Part shown: positions 38,047-52,104 of the stretch, piece by piece
Position numbering within the stretch: position 1 is the first letter of the stretch
How the letters are laid out: the number at the start of each line of letters is the position of its first letter
Assembly: GCA_020746105.1 (NCBI GenBank)
Contig: CM036618.1
Coordinates: 6,332,501 to 6,396,500 of the forward strand
Direction of reading: 5' to 3'
DNA length: 64,000 nt
Origin: Trogon surrucura
Lineage: Eukaryota > Chordata > Aves > Trogoniformes > Trogonidae
Translations under genes and position numbers: made by a program
Notes under the pieces: generated by a model
What the model was told of the DNA's origin: nothing
Database searches by the model: none
What the model saw: the letters and a program-made list of their open reading frames with translations, nothing else

Positions 38047-41000
38047 TATATCTGAATTTAGGTATCAGAATCCAGACCAGAATCCTACATTTCTATCCTC
38101 ATTATGGAATCATGCCTACCTTCTCCTGGCAATCAGGACATAAAGTACCTCATTCCAAATACATTTCCAGCAGCCCATCCACCAAACAGGCTGTAACCAA
38201 GAGTCCAGGCTTGCAATGGAAAACTCCAAAAAGGAACCTGAGGTCACAGGAAAAGCCTCTGGCACAAATATCTTTGCAAAGAATAACCATGAATGAAGAA
38301 ACTATGTTTTCCATTAGGCAACTAGATCTTCCCAGAAAGGGTCCTGACATTGCTGTAAGAGTAGATGTGTTCAGGGTTTGTGTAAAAAGCTATGGATATC
38401 TACAGTAAATATGCTATAGATCTAGTTTTTCTTTTTGAAGTCTACAGTCAGCAAAACAGAGAGGAAGAGATCTGCAATCCAATGCTCTTGAACTGATTCA
38501 AGCCTACCTTACGGGCTTCACATCCCTTTGCAGAGCCTGGCTGCGACTTCCAGCACACCTAACTACTAAATACTAATAAGCACTAATTAAAATGTTTCCT
38601 GCATCTGAGAACGGCAGCAGCTCTTGCATAAGAACATGGTCATGTCTCCCATACTTATGTATTACATACATTAATAAACACTCAGATTTGCAATAGGTTG
38701 TGACAGGTTAAGATTAACATCCTCCTACTGTAATTGCTTCGAAGTAGGGAATTGCTTAGAAGTAGGGAACTGGCAAGACACAGGCTATTTTTCAACCAGA
38801 CGGGCATGCTTCTACTGACAGTGACAGAAACATTTCCACAAAATAGCCTCCCGCTGTCTCCAACACTAATGGAACGCACGGCATACCGCGGCGGAACGGT
38901 GCTCCGTTTCCCTCAGAATATGAAATGTGAACTCCATGTCAACCAGCCTCCGGAACTGCACCGTGTCTATAACTTTTGTGTAACATGTGAGTCTATGCGA
39001 GATTAATTGCTGAAGAGCCTAAGTGCTCATAAACTCCTTTCCCTCCCCCCCCAATAAAAAACAACCTATAATTATGCAGTAAATACGGATTTGATATGGA
39101 AATCCAACTAGACACACCTCTTACCGATCTCTCGTGTGTAGAGGGTAGCAAGGTCTGCAGGAGCTGTAGTTACCAGATTAGAGCAGAATAAATCAATAAT
39201 TCTATGAACACAGAATATCCCATCCCTGCTCCCCAATGCAGGTGTGTATACGTTTTGTTGACCGCAAATATACATATTGTACATACAAAACGCATAATGG
39301 TGAGATGTAAACGTTTCATTACTGTGATTTTGAGCAGCTGTTTCAATCACATATAGTCCTGCAAGACAGAGTCTTAAGCAGTTTAGACAGTTCAGTTATA
39401 TTAGACCATAGCTATACCAAAACATCACAACGAGTTTAGCAAGATTTTGGAAGAAGCCAGTATTTGCTTTCTGGAACTAAACAAAGCGTCTTTGCCTCAT
39501 AAGGATGTACAGACGAAAATACACTTTACAATACCAACTTCATTCTAACAGAGATTGATATGGTTTTTTTAGTGGAAGTCACCGAACCACAACAGAATAG
39601 AGCAGAGAACTGTGACAGACTTCAAACACCTACTATTGATGCAACAAGTCCACTGATATTTATTTTTTTAGAAAAAAGAACATTCATTGTTCCACTTAGA
39701 TTTAAATTTCTCAGATTGCATTTTCTCTGTAACGACCTTTTCATAAACTGCCCTAATATGAAAATATGGAGAACAAATGAAGTGGGAAGAAAGCTCTCCA
39801 TAAACAAGGGAACATTCTTCTTTACCCATAAGCAGTGTCAAAGGATTGTGTATGCTAAAAAAAAAAAATCCATCACTAGATCAGACTACTGATTGACATA
39901 TCTAAGGCTCAATCATCTAATCTGTTCAGACGACACTTTGCTGCATTTGGAACTGTATTATAAAAATGTAACAGATTTAAACCTGCAAAAGGTTTAAAAT
40001 AACTTTTTGTAAATAATGAAGTTCACCACTAATACGAATTAATTACCATTGAAAATTAATAAGCACAAAGCAGTCAGGCTTTTATGAGACCCTGCAGCTA
40101 TAGCTGAAGCACAAGATTTATAAAAATCAAGCTGAATTTTCGAACTACAAATAATGGCTATTAAGTATTATTTTGGATTAAATGCACATGTACAATATAT
40201 GAAAAACTCAGTCATGAGCACTGTTCAGCACCTTGAAATGAAGTACTTTTGCCATTGGAAAAATCATATTCCTTGAAATACACAATAATGTATAATGAAC
40301 AATACTTCACAGGTCTACGGTTAAGATCATAGAGAGAAATAATGACATCGAAAGGTGTGTTCAACAGGCTGAAATTACGGCATTCACTCAGCATACAGGG
40401 CACTCAGTTTCAGGTTTATGCTCTTCCAGCAAGCAGAGACTTGAAGATGGGTCTTTCCTCTCCAACACTGTTCTCCCACCCACTGGACTACCAGCTAGAT
40501 AAGATTCCTCTTCACCTTAGTAGATTGCTACTTTTTTTTTTTTTAAAGAAAAAACAACCCACGCTTCTAGTTAGTTCTGATGAAAAAGTAAAGCAAATGG
40601 CAAAACCTCTAGATTTTTCAGGAAATGGAATTCTTGTTTTCCAGCCAGAGACAGTAATTACAGAGACCTCAGAGCAGGACGTGAACCCTGCAACGCTTGA
40701 GCAAGAGTCTGAATTTTAGGCTTGCAGTGTTCGACGGAATTCAAAATCGGGCATCATCTGAATCAACTCTAACAGTAATATAATAGAAACGCAACCAGCC
40801 CCTCTTGTAACTGCTGCCATACAGAGAGATTTGAAGGAGTTTCAAATGTATGGATAAATACTGGAGAAGGACCAAAACGAACACAAAGGAAACTCAAGTC
40901 CTAAAAGCTGTATCGAAGCAATCTGAAAGGCTTGCTTTAAACCTGTTAGAGGAAGGAAATTCACAGTTAAGATGGAAAAACCTGGCTGAAACTCCAGCCT

Positions 41001-41520
41001 TCAAATACATACGCTGCTTTGCAGAAACAACAAAAAAAGGGCAGGCAAACTGTACAAATCAAGACCAGAGTGTCAGCCTGGATTTCCAGTTTTAACTATG
41101 ATTTGTGACATATTAGAGCACACTTTATTTCGTTATGTTTCCCTAAAGTTGTAGCTTTCAGATGGACAAGCCAAGAACAGTCAAACAAGCTGAGGGTTTA
41201 TTGCAGAAGCAAAATCACCAACTTGAGGTAGGGAATAGATCTCTTGCTACAGGTCTAATCAAAAATGCAAATAAATAAATAAATGCGAAAAGAGAAAAAG
41301 GAAGCAACACTTCCAGAAGTCACAAGGCCTGATTTAACAGTATTACCTTTCCCAGTATAAATTTCTTTGTAGTAGCAGTAGTACTTCCCACAGAAAAATC
41401 AATCATGATATTTTGTGCAAGTATTTCACAGCAATTGCTGGTGGCTTACATCAAACTTTGATCAGGCATAGTTCTTCCAAAAATGGGACTTGATTCAATC
41501 AATAATTGTATATATGTATA
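38047..41520. other. Intron stretch with a small tandem duplication
   Basis: No exon or mobile element recognised. It contains an 18-bp imperfect duplication at 38732-38767. Confidence 0.55.
38732..38767. repeat. 18-bp tandem duplication (one mismatch)
   Basis: aattgcttcgaagtaggg is followed directly by aattgcttagaagtaggg, one difference in 18 bases. Confidence 0.9.
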
Positions 41521-41540
41521 TACAAACATACACGCACAAA

Positions 41541-41580
41541 CATAAACATAAACATAAACATAAACATAAACATAAACATA

Positions 41581-41613
<33 letters not shown>
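41541..41613. repeat. Compound microsatellite (CATAAA)n-(AT)15
   Basis: About seven units of CATAAA (41541-41583) followed directly by 15 units of AT (41584-41613). The hexamer block and dinucleotide block share the boundary CATA, so the AT array could have expanded from the last hexamer. A hexamer array without unique spacers is not a CRISPR array. Confidence 0.97.
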
Positions 41614-41616
<3 letters not shown>

Positions 41617-41657
41617 TAAGAGCTTTCCTGAACAAAGGCCAAGATCAGGATCAGAGA

Positions 41658-41708
41658 TATGGCTCAGATGACCTCTCGAGGCTCCCTCCAGCATAGCTAT
41701 TCTACGAA
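41658..41708 (+). mobile_element. Short CR1 3'-terminal fragment
   Basis: gctcagatgacctctcgagg, ctccctccagcatagc and tattctacga match the last 50 bp of a CR1 3'UTR with one degenerate octamer. It starts about 45 bp after the compound microsatellite. Confidence 0.72.
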
Positions 41709-44700
41709 GTTCAAGTTTGAGATTCCAGAGCAATCAGGGTAAAAATGTGTCATTACCCAAAAGGAAATGCTCCATTTCCAGCTGGCGTGCCACAAACCCG
41801 GCGTGCGGGGAGGCCGAGGACCAGCCTGGGTAGGGTGGACACAGAATCAGCAGACTCCATCCTTGTACAGGTGTCAAAACCATTACTGAATTTTAGGCAA
41901 GTCATCGAGCTCGCTTTTCACACGTGAAGAGGAACGACAGCGAAATTCAGGGCTAGTGAGAGGATTAATTATTATTGCGCGGTGCTTTGAAGGCAACAGG
42001 TGCTGAGTTAAAACCCTGAGTATTAGTGGGAAGGCTAATAAAAATTGTTAGTTACAAGAATCCAAGGCGAAGGAGGAGGGGGGGGAACCACAGAAATCCA
42101 AGACATCTGTGGAGGAGAATCGGTGTAATAAAACGAAAACAAACCAAACCCGTGTTATTTGGCAATCCCACACGCAAACCACTTGAACTCTACGCTTCTG
42201 GAGCTTACGTCATCATTGAGCCACCACCTTCCCGCTTTGAGAAAGCTGCAGTTGAGAGAACTATTGTTTTAAAGGATACTATAAAGCTGTAAGGGAGATG
42301 GTAGTCAAGGAAAAAAAAAAAATCTATCAGATTAAGTCAACTCACTCAACACAACTCCGTTAAGTGTTGTCTTTCCCCCGGAACAAATACAACTGGTCCA
42401 GCATTTATAAGAGGGAATGTAGAAAATCACGATTAGTCTTCAAGATTTCAAGAACCTCTGGTATGTTTGGAGAATATAAACATACTGTATATTAAAGAAA
42501 GAATGATACACATTTTAAAAATATCATGTATAGCCCTCCATAAATCCCGCAAACCCTCTCATTAGCAGTTACGGCGTGATTAATGTTTATACCGGGCCAT
42601 TTTAATTAGTTGAACAATTGCGAGTTCTACCTTAAAAAGCAGCTTTGTGAAACTGCAGTAGTTGCAGAATATTTTACTCCTGGGCTTGATAAAACACTAA
42701 ACCAGAAACTGCTTTAAAATAACTGCCTGCCACAGCACTTTTAGCCAACTTTTGCACCTGGTGCCGAGAGAAAAAGCCAAGTGAACTTTCCCTCACTTGT
42801 TGCATGTCAGCTCCAATGCGACGTCTTTCCTCCGTTGTGTTTGGGTTTCTAACTGGAAGAGACAAGTAAGCTAAACTAGCAGCCAATCAATCCCTAAATT
42901 CTAAGAATGCAATAAAATTTGATACCAATAAATCTTTACTTTTAACAGCCAGAAGAGATTAACAACGCTATTTGAAATTTTATCCTCTTCTGTTCTTGCC
43001 ATAGGACGATTACCTGACAATCCTGGTGAACCAAACAGCAAAATTAAAAGAGACACAATTAAGCTTGTATATACATAGGAACAGGATACGCATTTATGCA
43101 TATCCCTAGTAGGTCCTCCATTATTTATTAGCCTTGATGTATTTTTCTTCCTCTTACAATAAAAGTTATTACACCTTTGGATTGTCAAATAAAAATCCAA
43201 TTGGCTGAGACATAGACCATCAATATAAAATGGCTTTGCACAGCTTTCCTCTCCGCTACAACTAGTTGACTTTTTTCAGCTCTGCTATTCATTCGTTTCA
43301 CAGCATGAGGGAAATTCAATTTTTCTTCCTTGTACTCTAATTTCTCATTAGTAAAGTGACCCAATTTTCTTCCCTAATTTGGAATGCTGACGGCACAACG
43401 CTAGACAAAAATGGTAAACAATGTAAAAACATATGCAAGAATTACAGATTATTAAAAACCGTAGTTACTGAGTATTTTGAGAACGGTTGTTAGGAACAAT
43501 ATCCTGTGAGTATACTGAAGTTGATAGACTAGTATCAGGTTGTGTATCACTATACAACTGTTCATTATTAATCCACAAATTTATGCACATACGTTTGCAT
43601 GTACGTGATGGCACGAAGACGGATGCATTTAGAATTCCATGTGTGTGGTGATGTCCACAGAAGAAGCCCTTGTCACAAGACTTCCCATTTTACCACGTCC
43701 TTCAAGGTGACAACAATGGTCACGTTCCACCCGTTTTAGCATTTGCCACCTACTTTCTCTGAGATTCAATTTGGGAGCTGACTCTCACTCCATTTGTTAC
43801 TTCTTGATGGTTTCCCTGTCATCAGTACTTAACGTCCTGTAAAACTACTTTCCAAACTCATTCTCCAGAGCAGACCTTCTGCAAGCTCCAATGCACCAGC
43901 CACAGCTTCTCCTTCAAACCCCTCTGTCTCTTATTTCAATTATTCCCATTCTCTTGCTTTTGAATACTTTGAGAGAGAGACGTTGGATACTCTTCCAAAC
44001 TACTTCCAAACTACTTTCGTCTTTCTTTATTTCACTTCGTTAAACAACTCCTTGCTGAAGCTCAGGCTTCCTATTCGTTGCTCGCCATCTACGTTCCTCT
44101 TTTAGCTCAGTAATTTTTCTGCTACAAGAGAGAATATAACCATTCCCATAAAGTTGCACCTAGTTTTTATTCCTGAACACCTTCTCTTGTCATAAATCTT
44201 TGGCCTTTTTTCCCAGCTCTGACCCACCTCAGGAGATGCATCATATCCTGTCTATTTATTTTTTCAAATTTTCTTTGCCCCATGGTGCTCGGAGAGTTTG
44301 CTCACGGTGTACACATGTCCTCAGTCTATATGCTCTTAGAGAAAGCACATTTCGACCCAGCCTGTCTCTCCAAATCTTTTCCTACTTCTTTCTCTCTCTT
44401 CATCTAAAAATGCACAGAACATGCAATTTTCAGCTAATGTACAGACTTCCCCTCTTCTAACTCTGTCTTGGATCAGCTCCAACTTCACTTTTCATAAATC
44501 CCCTCCCTTAAAACTGTTCATATATGGGACGCTATGTGCCTCTTCCTCACCAGAAATATGGGCCTCAGGTATGTCTCTATCTGAATTTTCTGCTGCTTTT
44601 GACACTGTTATCATCTCCTTTTGCCACCAGAGAAGTACCAATTATCCTCTTATTTTATTTTTTTTTTAAATTGTTTCAGGGATTTGGTCATGTAGGAGTT

Positions 44701-45144
44701 ATCTCTCAGTTGGAAGTTATCCAACCAATCATAGATGTCTATGTCTGAACTGGTCACCCAAGCCAGCATTTACAGTCACTAGACAGAAATCACCCTTCTG
44801 GGGCCAAATCTACTGAAAATAAATCACCCTGAAAATAAATGCCTAAAAAGTCAGATTAATTCTATCCCACAAATAACATTTCACTCTATCGTCTCTGATT
44901 ACTTCTCCAATAAGCACACTCTCTCTGGGTCACAGGAATACAAACTATTGATAGGCAATAATATAGGATAGTGTCTAATACATCCTGTGCACACAGAGAG
45001 TTACAATGCCTTTACCCAAGATGCAAGAAAATGGACAGTCCAAGCTGGTACATTACACATTTGCCATTTACAGGAAAAGGGTATGAGAACAGGGCTGTCC
45101 AGTTAATCACAGACACAACTACAGCATGAAGTCCTCTGTAATTA
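41709..45144. other. Intron stretch with homeobox-like motif clusters
   Basis: No exon or mobile element is recognised. 41940-42660 contains several TAAT-core words (ggattaattattattg, ttttaattagttg) and a CRE/ATF-like TTACGTCA at 42205-42212. 43700-44500 is pyrimidine-rich with no clear unit. Confidence 0.45.
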
Positions 45145-45892
45145 ATAGAATCATAGAATGGCCCAGGCTGGAAGGGAACTTAGAGATCATCTAATCCAAC
45201 CTCCCTGTCATGGGCAGGGACGTCTCTCTACTAGATCAGGCTACTCAAGGCTCTGTCCAACCTGGCCTTGAACACCTCCAGGGAGGGGGCAGCCACAGCT
45301 TCTCTGAGCAATCTATTCCAGAGTCTTGCCTCTCTCGTACTGAAGAACTTCTTCCTAAGACCCAATCTAAATCTGTTCTCCTTCAACTTAAACCCATTTC
45401 CCCTTGTCCAGTCAGTGGACGCTCTTGTAAAAAGTCCCTCCCCAGCCTTCCTGTAGGTTCCCTTCAGGTATTGGAAGGCAGCTCTTAGGTCTCCCCAAAG
45501 TTTTCTCTTTTCAAGACTGAACAATTCCAGCTCACACAGCCTGTCCTCGTAGCAGAGGTGCTCCAGCCCCTGGATCATCTTTGTGGCCTCCTCTGAACTC
45601 CTTCCAACAGATCTGTGTTCCCCTTGCGGTTGGGACACAGAACTGGACGCAGTATTCAAGGTGGGGTCTCCCAAGAGCAGAGTAAAGGGGGAGAATCACC
45701 TCTCCTGACCTGCTGGCCACACTCCTCTTGATGCATCCCAGGACAGGGTTGGTCTTCTGGGCTGCAGGAGTGCCCTGCCGGCTCATGTTGAGTTTCTCAC
45801 CTATCAACACCCCCAAGTCCTTCTCTTCAGGGCTACTCTCGAACCACTCTGTGCCCAGTTTGTATTTGTGCCTGGGACTGGCCCAACCCAAT
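45145..45892 (-). mobile_element. CR1 LINE, 5'-truncated, the only long copy in SUPT3H sense
   Basis: Inverted octamers atagaatcatagaatggc, then the complete 3'UTR and the end of ORF2 in reverse: [47 protein letters not shown] and HKYKLGTEWFES. The coding remnant is split over two frames near 45530-45670. It shares a subfamily with the copies at 17554-18279 and 60225-61567. It starts near the same ORF2 position (HKYKLGTEW) as 17554, but the flanks differ, so these are independent truncations. Confidence 0.95.
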
Positions 45893-48605
45893 AGCTGTGT
45901 TGAAGATAACTCAGCTGAACCAGACTGACTGCAACACGTACTTTGTTGAGAGCATCATCTCTTTACCAATTGGGACAGAGTTCATGGCCTGTTTTCTCAA
46001 ATTTACTTCCTTTGTGCCCACCTCTGAGCAAGCCGCTAATTCCATGATCTCATACAAAGGTCTTGGAGCAGCCAAACTGCTTTTTTAAACACCAATTACC
46101 TTAAGAGTGAACGAATTTACAGATCACGCTGGAGATGGGTCTGAGAGGAAAAAGACATCTCTGGAGGGAAAGCTTTAGCTTAAAGCAGTGGAATTAAACT
46201 TTGACATGTGGCTAACACAGTTTACCTAAGTTTATAGGAAGAGAATGTTTTCATGGTCACATTTGGACTTGGTCAAAAACTGGCTAAGAATCAAGGGCTT
46301 CCTCAAGAGGAGACCATCACCTTGGAGGGGATTCAGAGAATGGTCACTGCTGCCTGGCTTTCTGAGAAGGTAAGGTAGTAGGTGCAGAGGAAACTTTAAA
46401 TCACATCTGATTCGGTGCAGAAAGGCAACGTTTAAAGCCATGAGAAGAAAAAGGTAAGAATGATGAAATCGAGGATCAGTTTAACACATGTTTTCTCTAC
46501 CTGAATGTTTTTCACTTTTCTGCGGACCTCATCACTAAAACACAAAAATTTGCTGATACTTTTGGGTACAGCCACACAAAATTCTTAATATCTAATCTTA
46601 AATGCTGAAAGATCTTCGGTTAACATACAGCGAAGTCACAGGTGTAAGATCTAGAGAGTAAATTTTACTCTGTCAGCTGCCATCTCTGTCAGGAACAGGT
46701 TACGGTCCATACTCGGGTTACTCCATTCATTCGCAAGTCTGAGATAAAAGACTGTGCTAGTTTTTGTGTATAAGTTATTTTCTGCCCACTCAAGGACTGT
46801 GCTCCCATCAACACTCCTATCAGGTAGAACTTGTGGCTTGAAGATAAAAGAACACAGAAATAAAAAGCGTTGACATTTCCCACAATTAAATAAATACTGA
46901 TCTAAGGGTTTCTGCTGTTATCACTGTTTTCGTTGGCCAGTGACACTTAGAGACACAAAAGAGCTGTATTTGCCAAAACTAAAGCACTTAAATTTTAAGA
47001 AAACAAGATTTGCGGTGCTTCAGGAAGGAAAACAGCTTTTGCCAAGTTTTCCAGTAGTAGTGTACGATTTCCATTTCCAAAGTAAAATTTCTTTTAATGA
47101 TAGCAACACCTTTGCCTTCAGTTACTGTTTTCTTTTGCAGAACAGAAATGGAAGATGTTGACAAAGGTGGAGAACCTCGGTTTCGATAGTTACCTATTAA
47201 TAACAAAGTGCAGTATTAGGAACCCAAGACCTCTGAACACTAGGTGTCAGTGTAAGAAATGGAAAAATATCAAAAACCTGTTGTTTCCAATCAGGTGGAT
47301 TAGTAAAGAAACCAGAACCAGCTGTGACCACATTTCCTTGTAACTGTGTAACACTGTTAACAAGCCAATCTTCCTCCAAAAAGTTATTCAGGTCCGCCTG
47401 AAATCAGATAAGGTGATTTAAAAACGACAATGAATTTGCTCTGTTAAACTCTGAGACGACCTTTAAGGTTTATGAGGTACACTTAAAGTCCATGCAGAAT
47501 TTTACATTATTCTTTTTTTCGCCACAGATATCCAAAAATTGGTTTCTATATTTCACAGTTATAAACATTTTCAGTAAAATCATTGACAAAATGATTTTAT
47601 CGTATTACGCAATAAAAAAATCTAATGATTACTCTTCACTTTTTCATTTGTTCTTTTCTAAAGAGCTAATAACCTAGAATATATACGGCTCCAGCAAAAT
47701 AATAAATGACATTAATATAAATAAACTAACATGCCCTCAACACAGTGCATCTGTACATTGAATGTCTCGTCTCATCCAAGTTTCCAATAGCTATTAATCT
47801 ATGCTATACTCCTAACAGTGTATGATAAAATTAAATAGATGATGTATTTGTATTTTCAGAAACGCAAGCAGGGATCAGCTAATCAGTTGATTCATAAAAG
47901 CTCCAGAAGCCAAGGTAATTGAGTAAATTTATATTTAAGAATGCCACAGATTCCAAAGCCCCCATCTGTGAAATTTCATACATAATTCCTCTTACTCAAC
48001 AGCCATAACAGGAATCTGACATGTTAAGGGTGAAAAAACCAGACACATATATATACATTTAAGTACAAAACACATAAATCTATGTCACTATTACTGAAGG
48101 CCCAAAGACTGATACAGAGAATCAGGAAACAGTGAGATTATAGCTGCCTACACTACCGTCACTCTATTTTATACACACTTACAGAACAATCTTTAACCAC
48201 TGCTCGCATGGCTTTTTCCATTCAATTTAGTCAATGGTTCGGACTTTTGTTTTCTTCACTATTGAACACGCTGCTACAATTATGTGGGCATAATTATTCA
48301 TTTCCTTCTATTCAATTTTGGGGGGGGCTCAATAACGGAATCATAGTCCTTCCCCTTTTTTAGATCAGAGAAGTCCATCATCACTGGACACCGGGCAGCT
48401 TCTCTGCAGGACCAGGCTACAAACCAGCCGCTCTGTCTCACAACATGTGTTGACTCTGCAGAAAGATCCCTGGGAAAGAAAACTTCTGACCAAGTCCTTC
48501 TTGTCTTAAGAAAAAGCACAGAGAGAGCCCATAATCCCTGACTGGGGCTCCTGAATTGTTTCCTGAAGGAATTTTTGTGCTTCAGAAGAAACATCTGAAT
48601 ACAGT
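45893..48605. other. Intron stretch, no recognised feature
   Basis: Apparently single-copy AT-rich intron; no exon, RNA gene or mobile element identified. Confidence 0.55.
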
Positions 48606-49244
48606 GAACATGGACAGCAGGATGACCATGAGCCAGCAGTGTGCCCTCATGGCCAAGAAGGCCAATGGCATCCTGGGGTGTGTTAGAAGGGGAGTAGCAA
48701 GCAGGTCAAGAGAGGTCCTCCTGCCCCTCTGCTCTGCCCTGGTGAGGCCGCATCTGGAATATTGTGTCCAGTTCTGGGCCCCTCAGTTCAAGAGAGACAG
48801 GGAACTGCTGGAGAGAATCCAGCACAGAGCAACTAAGATGTTGAAGGGAGTGGAACATCTCCCTGATGAGGAAAGGCTGAAGGAGCTGGGTCTCTCTAGC
48901 TTGGAGGAGGTTGAGGAGTGACCTCATCAATGTTTGTAAATATGTCAAGGGGAAGTGTCAGGAGGATGGAGCCAGGCTCTTTTCAGCGGCGTCCATTGAC
49001 AGGACAAGGGGCAAGGGGTACAAGCTGGAACACAGGAGGTTCCACAAAAACATTAGAAAAACTTTTTCACTGTGAGGGTGACGGAGCCCTGGCAGAGGCT
49101 GGAGTCTTCTTCTCTGGAGACATTCAAAACCCGCCTGGACACGTTCCTGTGTGACCTACTGTAGGTGATCCTGCTCTGGCAGGGGGGCTGGACTAGATGA
49201 TCTTTTGAGGTCCCTTCCAACCCCTAAAATTCTGTGATTCTGTG
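48606..49244 (+). mobile_element. CR1 LINE, 5'-truncated, frameshifted ORF2 tail
   Basis: The ORF2 remnant [40 protein letters not shown] and [16 protein letters not shown] runs to 48921, where it stops at a small deletion relative to the 14155-14667 copy. A later small deletion removes bases in the gagccctggcag...gctgg region. The 3'UTR has gggggctggactagatgatc and octamers attctgtgattctgtga. Confidence 0.95.
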
Positions 49245-51784
49245 AAGTAGAAGCTGACGTTAAAGTAGAAAACTCAAGATAGCACTTTTCACATCAGCTA
49301 GCAATGAAGAATAGGCAAGACTTCATCAAAAGCCAGGCTACATCATTTCCAACTTAAAGTTTCCATAAAAAATCTCCTTAGAAGACATTTTTTTATATTC
49401 TAATATATTAAAGATGAAATGCTGTCTATTTGCTCAAGTAATCTGAAGGTTGCTAATCAAGAAACAGTAGAAAAGAAATGAAAAAAAATTAACATGAAAT
49501 TGAGCAAACAGTGTCTTGTGTCTGACGTGGGCCGTTCGAAACCAGAGTTGTGCTCACCTCCGAATGACAAACACATTATCAGTGAGCTGCTTTGGGACAG
49601 GTGGAATAGCATCTCTATAGGACAGTAAATGTGTTGAGTGTCTTCAAGTCTTTTCACTGCATAGAAAAAAATAAATATACACACTCAGAATGGCAAAACC
49701 TACAGTATTCTGTAAATGGAACAAAGTTTTCTGACAACCAGACCTTCCTTTTAGAATCACACAGAAAACTTTCCGAAAAATTGAACAACGCAAATCGTCC
49801 AAAACCAATTCTGAGAACGGCGACCGCAAAAATCGTCAGAGATGCTATTTCTGTGATGTAAATGCACAGGGAACAATTAACAACCACTTGCCAAAGTCCC
49901 TTCTCTTCCATCACACACGGGAAATGCTAACGAATGCACGCTGTTGGTACGCGGAGTATTTTTTACATCACAGCCTTATTTTCCAGCTTGTTTTTTTCCA
50001 GGGCAGGTGTGCCCTGTGTTTGCTGCAAATATGCACGTTGTTTAATTTACTCTCCAGTAGGAACAGAATGAATACTTGCAGGATTTTTCCCAGATGGTTT
50101 TTGTGAACTCCTTTATCCCACTCATGTAAACACACAGCGTGTTCCGGCTTGCCGAGCTGTACATACATACACCCTGTGACTTTGTACAAAGTCTGAATGT
50201 TTAGTTAGCCAGAAGATTGTTTCCATCCTGTGATTCATTAGGTCCCTATGGTACCCTCGACTTCCTTTATTTTGCACAATCACAAATTATATTAGTTTGT
50301 CTTATTTTGATAACCCTTCTAATTAATGCCCTGCACAGGAAACTTTATTACTGGTCTAAAACAGACTCACAAAACAAAGACTTTTCCCATTACTAGAGTG
50401 GCATAAGTGACAGCTGTGTATAACTTTGGGATCAAGAGTGAGAAGTGCTTCAAGTGGCTTGTTTTTACCAGTGGGCAATTTCTGTTAATGAATCAGCTAG
50501 TTTCAATTCTTTCTTTTTTTTAAAAGGAATGTCAGAAATTCTACCGTTACATATGGAAAGGTTACAAGTCTAACAATTCAAAAATGCAGTCAAACCTGTA
50601 ACAGTATAGATGTTACATACAATAAAACGACCAACCCAGTTCTTGAATGAGTAATGAGTGTGATTTGTTGTGGTTTTTTTTAAAAAGATGTAGGAGTAGG
50701 CTGTAAAGAACCAAGAAAGCTCTATCCTTGCCTCACTTTTACTACTCCCCTCTCCCATTGCCGATGTCTTTATCTTTCGCCGCACAAGCGAAGGTGAGTT
50801 TTTCCTCCTGCTGCTCCGTTCTTTTCAAACTGCAATCAAGTGGTTAACAGCTGCAGGAATAAAGCTGGGAAGCAAAGAAAGCACATCTCATTCATCCAAA
50901 AAATGTACAGCGCTTCGCACACATAAAACTCATGCTCATCATCATGAAGCATTTTGAATCCGTAAACTTAACTCTTATGCTTGTCTCTATATTGTCACCA
51001 CTCCTATTCCTAGATGTGGAAAGTGACTGTACAAACTTTATTTAAATCTTTACTATAAAAATCAGTTTACTCCGCAGCATGGATTTACTACGGACTTATT
51101 CAGGACTTGACATATTGCTGCATCTCTGCATCTCACTCAAAATGTTCTACCTGCGAATTACTGCCAAAATTTAAAATAATCCTCGTATTCTACTACAGAT
51201 TATTCACCTGCTGACCTGCACTCTGTGCTTCAGTTGAGATACAAGGACTGATTTTGACTTAACTATATTATCTGTGTAAGAGACAATTTTCTACAGCAAC
51301 AAACCAGAAAAAAATAAATTATCTACACATATATGCAAAGCATTCATATATGCATGTATCTAACACAAGACTGAAACCACGCTCCTATAAAGAAAGCAAG
51401 AGTGGAATGGTAATAAGTGTCAGGTAGCAGCACAAGTTGCATGAAATGAAATTCCTTCACAGGAAGATAAAAGTGATTGAAGAAAAAACCCAAGAGATAT
51501 CATGTACAACATGATTTTGGGCAACTGAAGTTCCTTAAAGATGACACTGCTGCACTTTGAGAAAGCCAGCAGAGTGGGTTTCACTTAAATCACTTGACAT
51601 CAATTGAAGAGATCAGAGCCCATCTCCTAGCAGACACACGTTAGCTGACAGGGAGGAAACCACAGCTCTATTACATGAACGCTGGCATTCGTGTCACAGT
51701 TTACCATGACTTATCACACTTTACAAAGAATTTCAGTGGGTAAAACATTTCAAAGATGTAGTCCAAGGCTGTTGCGATGTGCTG
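49245..51784. other. Intron stretch, no recognised feature
   Basis: Single-copy AT-rich intron; short open frames only. Confidence 0.55.
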
Positions 51785-52104
51785 TGAGGGGTCGTCAAGA
51801 GGAAGGGGACAATCTCTTCTCAGTGGTGCTCAGTAATAGAACAAGAAATAATGGGTTTAAGTTAGAACATAGGAAGTTCCACCTCAACAGGAGGAGAAAC
51901 TTCTTTACCGTGAGGGTGCCGGAGCCCTGGTACAGGCTGCCCAGAGAGGGTGTGGAGTCTCCTGCTCTGAAGACTTTCAAACCCCGCCCGGACACGTTCC
52001 TCTGTGGCTGCCCTGGGGGATCCTGCTCTGGCAGGAGGTTGGACTAGATGGTCTCTGGAGGTCCCTTCCAACCCCTGACATTCTACGATTCTATGATTCT
52101 ATGA
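51785..52104 (+). mobile_element. CR1 LINE, 3' 320 bp
   Basis: Starts within the last 90 codons of ORF2 ([20 protein letters not shown], then [20 protein letters not shown]) and continues through a complete 3'UTR (ggaggttggactagatggtc) to three octamers. The remnant is open to its normal end, and the sequence is very close to 27600-27854 and 58980-59262. Confidence 0.95.

Noticed and set aside
41541..41583. Regular hexamer array considered as a CRISPR-like or telomere-like repeat
   Set aside because: No unique spacers, so not CRISPR; CATAAA is not the vertebrate telomere unit TTAGGG. It is a simple microsatellite.
42674..42886. Minus-strand 70-codon frame with a hydrophilic, protein-like composition
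   Set aside because: No known family, no clear splice sites at the borders, and short; not enough to call an exon.
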